Shown here one piece after another: positions 8,604 to 16,050 of a DNA stretch of 64,000 nt. The translations under genes and the position numbers were made by a program. The notes beneath the pieces are model-generated. The model ran no database searches, had not been told where the DNA came from, and saw nothing but the letters and a program-made list of their open reading frames with translations. The stretch is from Putridiphycobacter sp045110285 (GTDB lineage Bacteria; Bacteroidota; Bacteroidia; Flavobacteriales_D; Crocinitomicaceae). Each line of letters begins with the position of its first letter. Position 1 is the first letter of the stretch. The stretch spans positions 10,739 to 74,738 of the forward strand of contig JBGCGA010000047.1 in NCBI GenBank assembly GCA_045110285.1, given 5' to 3'.

Positions 8604-11600
8604 TTAATTATTTACCGTATTAAAATAAGAGTTTACCATATTTTTATAGTAAATCTTTAACCCTAAAGGAACCGATCTTAACAACTCAATTTCACCCTCC
8701 TTCTTTTGGTTATACTCTAATAATTCTATTTGGTTACCATCCATATTATTTTTTCCTTCCTTTGCCTCACGCTCTTCACTGTACCCTCTTTCCATAATGG
8801 CTTTTTCATTTTCCAGTAAACGGGTCATAATATCTTGCTGCCTTTTAAATAAGTCAGGCGTAAACCCATTATTTAATAAGTCATTCTCCAATTTTTCCAT
8901 TTCATCAATCACTTTGTTAAGCCCATTTCCTGAACCAGAACCATCTTTATTAAGCTCTTGCCTTAAACCTTGAAGTGCCTTCCTCATTTGTGCCTGCTCC
9001 ATTGCCATTTTAGCTATTTCCTTTGCACCAAGTCCAGGTATACTTCCACTACCCAATCCTTGCTGACCTTCACCTTTACCTTCGCCAGGTTTCTGGCCTT
9101 TCTTACCTCCAGGCTGACTACCATCTTTCATTTGCTGCATTTGCTTTTTTAATTGATCCTTCATTTGCTGCATACTCATTTGTCCGGGCTTTGGAGCGCC
9201 AGAACCTGTCCCTCCAGGCTTGTCGCATGAACCGCTACCGGGTTTCATAGCTTTCATAGCATCTTGCATTTGCTCTAGCACTTGCGACAACAGTAAAGCC
9301 AAATCATTATAGGTAGTAACGGCATACTGTTGGTGTTGTTTTACTTTACTTAGGTTCCTTTCTTGTCCCCAATGTTTGGCTTTCTCTTGATTGTACTCTA
9401 AATCACTCAATTCTTCGAGAATTGTATTTGACAATTGAGCTTGTCTCTTTGCTAATGCCATCAAAGAATCCTTTACAATAACGGTGGCCTCGTTTATTTT
9501 TAATTGATCTCTATTTAGATTTACAACCTTTGGATTATTTCTATCAACGCTACCATATTCTTTCATCAAATTTTCTTGTTGATGCGAAAGATTAACAATG
9601 TTTTCTAATAAAAACCTCAGCTTTTCCATGTCTTCAGAATTCTGCTTACTTGAAGCACCCTCCATCATAGCCTTAACATCATCTGCCATTTTCTCCATCA
9701 TGTCGGCAGCTTTTTTTTGACTTTCAGACGCCTTCTTTTCCTTCTTTTCTCCTAACTTTTCCTTTGCCTCACTCATCTCTTGATCAATCTCATCCTCTTT
9801 CTCTTTATCAAAATTCATATCTTTGGGTTTTTCGAGCTCTTCATTCATCTTCTTGGCTTCTTCGATATCTTTCTGAATTTCCTCAAATTTATCGTTTAGT
9901 TCTTCCTGTTCTTTCTCCAATTCTTCCGGAGAAACATTTTTGTTTTCAGTCTTCTCTTGCAGAGCATTTTGTTCTTCTGCCAATTCTCGCAATTGTTCCT
10001 CAATACCTTCCATTTTTTTATCAAGTTCTAAATGCTTAAACAATTCCAAAGTCCGATCCAATTCCTTTTCTAAATCTTTAGACTTTTGCTCCATGTTCTC
10101 CATATTTTCAAGGATTTCATCCCTATCCATTTCATCCATCATTTTTTGAAGCTCCTCAAGTAATTCTTTCATTTCATCATCCATTAGCTCTTCCATCAGC
10201 TTTTCTAACAATTCCTGCTTCTCTAGTAACTCCTCAGAGTTCTCTAGAAACTCATTCTCCTCAGTTGCATTTTCTTCAAACTGCTGCTTTAAATTTTCGA
10301 GTTTCATTTGCAATGATTCCTGTTGATTCAACATACTATTGATGTTCTGCTTGTCTTTCCAATCAGGCGTACTTTTATTAATCAACTGGTTTTTAATTTT
10401 CGCTATTTCCTTTTTCATTTCGTTTGCATCTTTCAATGCATCATCCATGTCCTTTTTTAAGTTTTCTGATTTTTGACTTAAATCATTATCTAATTCTGTC
10501 AGATCAGGAACATCAAAGCTCATCTTACTGCTTGTTGTCGACTTAAATCCATTCGGCGCATCATTGTCAGTTACTAAAAAATAATACTCAACAACATCAC
10601 CAGGCTTCAAACTAAAATCCTTCATATCTAACTCATAGGCAAATGCTTGGTTAGCCTGCGCAGCTCTAATCTTAACATTACTTCTTTGCACTTCAATAGT
10701 ATCTTTCCTCGTTACTTTACTTAATAAACTTAAACCACTAAAACCGAAGTCATCCTTTATTGTTCCTGTTAAAAAACGGCTAAAAGGACGGAGTGAATCT
10801 AACTTTTCAACTACAGCAATTTCCGGATAAGCGTCAGGCCTCACGGATATGCTACTGTAAATCGTATCAGCACCTTTTATTTGACTTGTGCTTAATATCA
10901 GAGAATACTTTTGTGACTGCTTAACCTTTCTACTTATAGAAAATTCTTTATTGGCATTGGGCTGTTCAAAAAGTGTTGTATCTTCAAATCTTGCTGTCAC
11001 ATCTGATGTATTTTCAGATAAAATAATCCAGTCAATGCTGGTTCCCTCTGGAACAGATAACTCACTTAAGTCTGTAATTACTTCACTTGCCATTTTCATA
11101 TGCCTAGGGTAATTAAGTTTAATGGTTACATTAGACAAGACTGGCTTTTGCAAAACCACAACTTTGAAGCTTTTTGAACGATATCCATTAGCTTCACAAT
11201 AAAATTCTAGATCCTCATTCAAATTGGCAAAACTATGACTGAAATTTATAGTGTTATCTTTCCTTAGATTATAGGTTCCATTACTTGAAAATATTTTGAC
11301 TTCTGATGGAATTTCACTTCCTGCTAGTTTTATGTTCAATTCGTAAGGTTTTCCTTGCATTAATGTATCAGAACTTACCACTAAGAATTCAAAAGGTGCT
11401 TCCTCTACGAACTCTTCAGAATAATTCATGATTCGATTAGAACCATCACTAAATATATTGGGTTGAAGTAACAATACCGCTGTGATAATCAGTAAAATTG
11501 GCACCAGATACTTTAGATACTTCTTATTTTGTCCAATCTCAATTCCGGTTGTAAATGGAACAGCAGACAGTTTACTGGCTTTTTGCTGAATACTTGCCTG

Positions 11601-11984
11601 TAGTAAATCAATGTTAGCATTATTATGATTCATTTGCGCACTTAGCTGCAAAGTGTTCTGAAGTTTGTCGGACACATCAGGAAACAAATTTCCAATCATT
11701 GTTGACGCATCATTAACAGACAAGCGTTGCCCTATTTTTCCCAACTTTAAAAGTGGAATAAAAATGTATTTTACTAAAATGAAACCGTTGCTAATAATAA
11801 ATGACCAAAAGAGAAATGTTCTTACTGTAGGGCTAAACCTTCCAAAATACTCTAGCATGGTAATAATTAAAAACGAGAGCAAAAAAATGATAAAAAACAG
11901 AAAAACTCCTTTTACCATTTCATTTTTGTAGTACTTTTTAATGAAGGACTCAATTTGACTTAATAAATCTTGAAATTTTGACAT
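8604..11984 (-). CDS. DUF4175 family membrane protein with long coiled coil
   Basis: A 1126-residue protein of the Bacteroidota DUF4175 family; function unknown. Three membrane segments are visible, at about 24-47, 54-79 and 156-176. Beta-rich repeats, probably periplasmic, fill roughly 190-490. A very long Glu/Lys/Met-rich coiled coil runs from about 495 to 880. A Gly/Pro/Gln/Lys-rich low-complexity stretch covers about 930-1020, and a helical tail ends the protein. It is the first gene of the operon leading through the RsbW-like protein, ybeY and mnmG, and it diverges from gltX. A TAACTTTA sequence about 30 bases upstream may be a weak -7 element. Confidence 0.85.
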   Translation of the reverse strand: MSKFQDLLSQIESFIKKYYKNEMVKGVFLFFIIFLLSFLIITMLEYFGRFSPTVRTFLFWSFIISNGFILVKYIFIPLLKLGKIGQRLSVNDASTMIGNLFPDVSDKLQNTLQLSAQMNHNNANIDLLQASIQQKASKLSAVPFTTGIEIGQNKKYLKYLVPILLIITAVLLLQPNIFSDGSNRIMNYSEEFVEEAPFEFLVVSSDTLMQGKPYELNIKLAGSEIPSEVKIFSSNGTYNLRKDNTINFSHSFANLNEDLEFYCEANGYRSKSFKVVVLQKPVLSNVTIKLNYPRHMKMASEVITDLSELSVPEGTSIDWIILSENTSDVTARFEDTTLFEQPNANKEFSISRKVKQSQKYSLILSTSQIKGADTIYSSISVRPDAYPEIAVVEKLDSLRPFSRFLTGTIKDDFGFSGLSLLSKVTRKDTIEVQRSNVKIRAAQANQAFAYELDMKDFSLKPGDVVEYYFLVTDNDAPNGFKSTTSSKMSFDVPDLTELDNDLSQKSENLKKDMDDALKDANEMKKEIAKIKNQLINKSTPDWKDKQNINSMLNQQESLQMKLENLKQQFEENATEENEFLENSEELLEKQELLEKLMEELMDDEMKELLEELQKMMDEMDRDEILENMENMEQKSKDLEKELDRTLELFKHLELDKKMEGIEEQLRELAEEQNALQEKTENKNVSPEELEKEQEELNDKFEEIQKDIEEAKKMNEELEKPKDMNFDKEKEDEIDQEMSEAKEKLGEKKEKKASESQKKAADMMEKMADDVKAMMEGASSKQNSEDMEKLRFLLENIVNLSHQQENLMKEYGSVDRNNPKVVNLNRDQLKINEATVIVKDSLMALAKRQAQLSNTILEELSDLEYNQEKAKHWGQERNLSKVKQHQQYAVTTYNDLALLLSQVLEQMQDAMKAMKPGSGSCDKPGGTGSGAPKPGQMSMQQMKDQLKKQMQQMKDGSQPGGKKGQKPGEGKGEGQQGLGSGSIPGLGAKEIAKMAMEQAQMRKALQGLRQELNKDGSGSGNGLNKVIDEMEKLENDLLNNGFTPDLFKRQQDIMTRLLENEKAIMERGYSEEREAKEGKNNMDGNQIELLEYNQKKEGEIELLRSVPLGLKIYYKNMVNSYFNTVNN

Positions 11985-12072
11985 AATATTAAAGCAACAG
12001 CTAAAGTTAAGCCAAATCTGTCATATTTACATCAAAAACAAGTCCAAAAGCCTTAATAAACCCTAAATTATA

Positions 12073-12080
12073 TATCTTTG
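12073..12080 (+). promoter_or_regulatory. -7 element for gltX
   Basis: TATCTTTG, a full TAnnTTTG match, 19 bases before the gltX ATG. Confidence 0.65.
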
Positions 12081-12099
12081 CCCATTCAAAATTATATAG

Positions 12100-13632
12100 A
12101 TGTCAAAGAGAGTAAGAGTACGTTTTGCGCCAAGTCCAACTGGACCATTACACATGGGTGGGGTAAGAACAGCTTTATATAACTATTTATTCGCAAAAAA
12201 AAACAATGGAGCATTTTTGCTAAGGTTAGAAGATACAGACGAAAAGCGTTTTGTACCTGGCGCAAAAGAGTACATTATTGAATCGTTGAAATGGTGTGGA
12301 ATTGAGCCTACGGAAGGCGAAGGGTATGGTGGCGACTTTGGCCCATATACTCAGTCGCAACGAAAAGACATTTACACACCGTATGGACATGAACTAGTAG
12401 AGGCTGGTCACGCTTACTACGCCTTTGACACATCAGAAGATTTAACAAATATGCGAGAACAATCGCAAAAAATGGGCTTATCGAATTGGCAATATAATTC
12501 TACTACACGGTCATCAATGAAAAACTCCTTAACCCTTCCAAAAGAAGAGGTTGAAAAAAGATTAGCTGAAGGAGCACCCTATACAATACGCTTTAAAATG
12601 CCAAGAAACGAAGACGTAAAGTTTGAAGATGACATTAGAGGGTGGGTAACAGTAAATACAAATAATTTAGATGATAAAGTTTTGGTAAAGGAAACTGGTG
12701 TTCCAACATACCATTTGGCGAATATTGTTGATGATCATTTAATGGAAATATCCCATGTGATTAGAGGAGAAGAATGGCTGCCATCTGCGCCTTTACACGT
12801 ATTACTTTATAAAGCATTTGGCTGGGACGCCCCAAAATTTGCTCATTTACCCCTAATTTTAAGACCTGATGGAAAAGGAAAATTAAGTAAAAGGGATGGA
12901 GATAAATTGGGCTTTCCTGTTTTTCCAATCGATTGGAAATCTGCAGATGGTGAAGTATATAGTGGCTACAGAGAGAAAGGTTATTTGCCAGAATCATTTA
13001 TCAACATGCTTGCATTTTTAGGTTGGAACCCAGGTGACAATCAAGAAATATTTTCACTAAAAGAGTTGGAAGAAATATTTTCATTAAGTAGAGTTGGAAA
13101 ATCGGGTGCTAGATTTGATCCTGAAAAAACTAAGTGGTTCAACCAACAATATATTAAGGCAACATCAAATGATGATTTAGCAGATATGTTACTATCGGCT
13201 GCCAAAGAAAGTGGTATTGAAACCGACAAAGGATTTTTAGCTAAAGTTTGTGGTTTAATGAAAGAACGTGCTGTATTTATTGAAGATATATTAAGTGAAG
13301 GCGCTTACTTCTTTTCTGACATTTCAGAATATGACGAAAAGACCATCAAGAAAAAATGGAAAGATGACACAACAAATATTATGGTTGAATTAACGGAAGT
13401 TTTAACATCAGTATCACCATTTACTAGAGATAATATAGAAACAGCATTTTCAGCTTATTTAAACAAAAACGAATACGGATTTGGTAAGGTAGGGCCAGGG
13501 TTCAGATTGCTTGTAACTGGCAAAGGAATGGGACCGTCTATGTTTGAAATATGTGAAACATTAGGGAAAGAAAAGGTACTTAAACGTATGAAAGAGGGTA
13601 TTGAAAAGGTTAATCAGTTAAAAAATAGCTAA
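12100..13632 (+). CDS. gltX: glutamyl-tRNA synthetase
   Basis: Class I aminoacyl-tRNA synthetase charging tRNA-Glu (510 residues, normal length). The HIGH-like motif is PSPTGPLHMGG at 11-21 and the KMSKS-like motif is KLSKR at 261-265. The ATG at 12100 follows a clear -7 element. gatA is also in the window, so the enzyme may be of the type that also charges tRNA-Gln; that is inference. folB starts on the last base of the stop codon. Confidence 0.98.
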   Translation: MSKRVRVRFAPSPTGPLHMGGVRTALYNYLFAKKNNGAFLLRLEDTDEKRFVPGAKEYIIESLKWCGIEPTEGEGYGGDFGPYTQSQRKDIYTPYGHELVEAGHAYYAFDTSEDLTNMREQSQKMGLSNWQYNSTTRSSMKNSLTLPKEEVEKRLAEGAPYTIRFKMPRNEDVKFEDDIRGWVTVNTNNLDDKVLVKETGVPTYHLANIVDDHLMEISHVIRGEEWLPSAPLHVLLYKAFGWDAPKFAHLPLILRPDGKGKLSKRDGDKLGFPVFPIDWKSADGEVYSGYREKGYLPESFINMLAFLGWNPGDNQEIFSLKELEEIFSLSRVGKSGARFDPEKTKWFNQQYIKATSNDDLADMLLSAAKESGIETDKGFLAKVCGLMKERAVFIEDILSEGAYFFSDISEYDEKTIKKKWKDDTTNIMVELTEVLTSVSPFTRDNIETAFSAYLNKNEYGFGKVGPGFRLLVTGKGMGPSMFEICETLGKEKVLKRMKEGIEKVNQLKNS

Positions 13633-13988
13633 TGCATTTAGTAGAAGTAATTGGAATAGAGTGTTACGCATACCATGGTTGTATGGTGGAAGAAAGTGTA
13701 TTGGGTGGAAAGTATATTGTAGATGTATCTATTGAAACCGACTTTACAAAAGCGGCCCAAAATGACGAGCTAGGTGATACCATTGATTATGTTACAATAA
13801 AAGAGATTGTGACCACAGAAATGGCAGTACGTTCTAAACTAATTGAACATGTTGGGCAAAGAATTACCAACCAGTTTAAATTGCAGTTTCCTGGCTTAAT
13901 TGAGTCTACTATAAAGATTAGAAAGGTTAATCCACCAATAAAGGGCACAGTTAAAGAAGTAGCCATTGTCATTAAATCAAAGCGGTAA
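13632..13988 (+). CDS. folB: dihydroneopterin aldolase
   Basis: Cleaves 7,8-dihydroneopterin to 6-hydroxymethyl-dihydropterin in folate synthesis. The 118-residue protein has the family N-terminus (EVIGIECYAYHGCMVEE, with the conserved Tyr-His-Gly and catalytic Glu) and the C-terminal conserved Lys in GTVKEVAIVI. The TAATG junction overlaps gltX by one base, so they are translationally coupled. Confidence 0.95.
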   Translation: MHLVEVIGIECYAYHGCMVEESVLGGKYIVDVSIETDFTKAAQNDELGDTIDYVTIKEIVTTEMAVRSKLIEHVGQRITNQFKLQFPGLIESTIKIRKVNPPIKGTVKEVAIVIKSKR

Positions 13989-13994
13989 AAGGCA

Positions 13995-14024
13995 TTGCTG
14001 AATTAAATTAATTATTTATCTTTG
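13995..14024 (+). promoter_or_regulatory. complete promoter for tRNA-Cys
   Basis: TTG (13995-13997), then 19 bases, then TATCTTTG (14017-14024): the only promoter in the window where I see both the -33 and -7 elements at standard spacing. It stands 17 bases before the tRNA. Confidence 0.7.
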
Positions 14025-14040
14025 GCGCTCCCTAAAACAG

Positions 14041-14111
14041 GGTCACGTGGCCGAGTGGCTAGGCAGTGGTCTGCAACACCATCTACGGCGGTTCGAATCC
14101 GTCCGTGACCT
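14041..14111 (+). tRNA. tRNA-Cys (anticodon GCA)
   Basis: A full cloverleaf can be folded by hand. The acceptor stem pairs GGTCACG (14041-14047) with CGTGACC (14104-14110). The anticodon stem GTGGT/ACCAT holds the loop CTGCAAC, with anticodon GCA at 14073-14075. The T arm contains GGTTCGAATCC. No CCA is encoded; discriminator is T at 14111. A terminator hairpin follows 10 bases later. A copy of the 3' end lies 180 bp downstream. Confidence 0.97.
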
Positions 14112-14116
14112 CAATA
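14096..14116 (+). repeat. 21-bp direct repeat, copy 1 (inside tRNA-Cys 3' end)
   Basis: AATCCGTCCGTGACCTCAAT plus one A, covering the 3' half of the T arm, the acceptor strand and 5 bases beyond. It is identical to 14276-14296. Confidence 0.9.
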
Positions 14117-14120
14117 AATC

Positions 14121-14153
14121 AAAAACGCTTCATGTTTACATGAGGCGTTTTTT
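14121..14153 (+). terminator. Rho-independent terminator of tRNA-Cys
   Basis: AACGCTTCATG pairs with CATGAGGCGTT (11 bp with one G-T) around a TTTA loop, followed by a run of T. Confidence 0.85.
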
Positions 14154-14210
14154 GTGTTTTAGAATTTGATGAACCGATAGGTGAAAGCAAATATTAAAAC
14201 ACAAAAAATA

Positions 14211-14236
14211 ACGACACGTTAGTGGCGTGCGTTTTT
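14211..14236 (+). terminator. possible second hairpin terminator
   Basis: CACG/CGTG plus ACG/CGT pairs with one bulged A around a 7-base loop, then five T. It lies between the two copies of the 21-bp repeat. Confidence 0.3.
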
Positions 14237-14275
14237 GATTCTGACTTAGCCCGTCTATTAGCGGATCATGATAGT

Positions 14276-14296
14276 AATCCGTCCGTGACCTCAATA
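14276..14296 (+). repeat. 21-bp direct repeat, copy 2 (att-like copy of tRNA-Cys 3' end)
   Basis: Exact copy of 14096-14116, 180 bp downstream, not followed by the terminator. The preceding bases (GCGGATCATGATAGT) only loosely resemble a T arm, so no complete second tRNA exists. This is the pattern left by integration at a tRNA 3' end, or by a partial tRNA duplication. Confidence 0.85.
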
Positions 14297-14368
14297 CAAC
14301 AACTATAGACTTGTATAAAAATCGTTTAGACTACGTTTATTTATAATAGAAAGGACTGAATCATTGCT

Positions 14369-14376
14369 TAAATTTG
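14369..14376 (+). promoter_or_regulatory. -7 element for the T9SS protein at 14393
   Basis: TAAATTTG, 16 bases before the ATG. Confidence 0.6.
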
Positions 14377-14392
14377 CTTCAAATCACCGCAT

Positions 14393-16042
14393 ATGAAAAA
14401 TTCATCTACCTATTTAGCCCTTCTATTATTAGTTAGCGTAACTTCTTATGGACAAGAACAAATTGATTTAAACTTTAACCAAACAAGTGCTACAATAAAT
14501 ACAAATGCTGTTCTGTTTTATGATACAATTAACCAAACCGCCGGTTATGAAATCCCAAAAAACTCAGGAATCCATGCCATGTATTCAAACTCCTTTTGGT
14601 TTGGAGGCGAAGATGTTAATGGGCAAATAAGATTGGCAGCTCAAAAATACAATACGGACTCCGACTTTAGTACTGGGCCTCTAAGCACATTTGGAGGCAG
14701 CTTCAACAATGGGGTTCCTTATGGTGATGCTCAAACGGATTCTTCTACAATAGCCAACTATAATCAAATATTTACTGTTGAAAAAAGTGGAATACAAGAC
14801 TTTATTACATGGTGGAACTGTACTAATGGAATTACACCTCCAGGCCAGTGCAGCAATGTTGTTGCCCCAAGTGCTAATGATCTTGATAAAATCCTAAATT
14901 GGCCAGCTCATGGAGATATTGCTTTAGGTCACGATTATTATTTAGCTCCTTTTTATGATAATCCTGATGGTCCAAACGGCGCAAATGGAATATATGATCC
15001 TATTGCTGATGGCGACTACCCCTGCATACCAGGACATAAAGCCGCTTATATAATTTTTAATGACAAAGGAGGAGTTCATTCATCAGGTGGCGCACCAATA
15101 GGGCTAGAATTTCACATGACTGTCTATCAATTTGCGACAAACAACTTTTTAGATAATACATCTTTTGTAAAACTAAAAGCCATTAATAGAGGTACCCAAA
15201 CCTTATTCAATTTTAAAGTTGCAAATTTTACTGATCCAATGATTGGAGATGCGACTGATGATTATGTTGGAAGTAATCTAAGTAAAAATATGATTTATGC
15301 CTACAATAGTGACAATAATGATGTTGAATATGGAATAAACCCTCCTGCTATGGGGGTAGTGCTTTTGAATGCGCCAATGAGCGTAGCAGGAGTCATGAAT
15401 AATCAAAGTGGTATTGCTGCTATGCAAACTCCTAATATTTCATCAGAGTATTGGGGATACTTGAATGGGCAATGGGGTAATTCTGGAGTTAATTTTACTG
15501 AAGGTGGAAATGGTTACGGTGGAACTGTAGCCACTAATTATCTCTATTCTGATATTGTGAATTGGAGCGAAATTTCTGAAGGACAGACTGCAGGAGACAG
15601 ACAAATGTTTATGGCATCAGACGGAGATATATTCTCTCCAGGGGAGGTTCAAGAATTTGAGTACGCCTTTATCTCAGTTCGAAAAGGAAACCATTTAGAG
15701 AATGTAGATAGTTTATTCGTAATAGCTGATAGTGTACAATCATTTTATGACAATCAAATAAATGACTGCCCACATGTTTTTGATCCAACATTAGGGACTA
15801 TTGAGAGTAACAACCAAATTCAAAACATTAGTATATATCCTAATCCTGTTCAAAGTCAATTCAAAATTGATATCGAGGGAGAATTTGACCTAGAAATCTA
15901 TTCAATAACTGGTCAATTAGTATATGAAGCTATGAATATTCAACCGCAACAAAATGTTTTAGCACCCACAAGCGGAGGTATATACTTTGTGAAAATTTAT
16001 CAAAATGGACAAGTTACAACCTTAAAAATGGTGATTGATTAA
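14393..16042 (+). CDS. T9SS type A sorting domain protein (paralogue of the 48301 gene)
   Basis: Secreted protein of 549 residues. It has a signal peptide (1-20, cleavage before QEQ), then a conserved region running from about 40 to 450, and a T9SS C-terminal domain from about 476 (SIYPNPVQSQFKID, ending GGIYFVKI...TLKMVID). Residues 170-210 (from WPAHGD through YYLAPFYDNP to DGDYP) are nearly the same as residues 181-221 of the giant protein at 48301, and similarity starts near residue 40, so they are homologues. No catalytic motif is recognised; the molecular role is unknown. It is probably displayed at the cell surface or released. It is a single-gene unit with its own -7 element. Confidence 0.9.
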   Translation: MKNSSTYLALLLLVSVTSYGQEQIDLNFNQTSATINTNAVLFYDTINQTAGYEIPKNSGIHAMYSNSFWFGGEDVNGQIRLAAQKYNTDSDFSTGPLSTFGGSFNNGVPYGDAQTDSSTIANYNQIFTVEKSGIQDFITWWNCTNGITPPGQCSNVVAPSANDLDKILNWPAHGDIALGHDYYLAPFYDNPDGPNGANGIYDPIADGDYPCIPGHKAAYIIFNDKGGVHSSGGAPIGLEFHMTVYQFATNNFLDNTSFVKLKAINRGTQTLFNFKVANFTDPMIGDATDDYVGSNLSKNMIYAYNSDNNDVEYGINPPAMGVVLLNAPMSVAGVMNNQSGIAAMQTPNISSEYWGYLNGQWGNSGVNFTEGGNGYGGTVATNYLYSDIVNWSEISEGQTAGDRQMFMASDGDIFSPGEVQEFEYAFISVRKGNHLENVDSLFVIADSVQSFYDNQINDCPHVFDPTLGTIESNNQIQNISIYPNPVQSQFKIDIEGEFDLEIYSITGQLVYEAMNIQPQQNVLAPTSGGIYFVKIYQNGQVTTLKMVID

Positions 16043-16050
16043 GCAAAATG

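Noticed and set aside
9750..10250. Long open frames on the plus strand opposite the DUF4175 coiled coil
   Set aside because: They are shadows of the Glu/Lys-rich coding sequence on the minus strand, with Ser/Phe/Leu-rich low-complexity translations.
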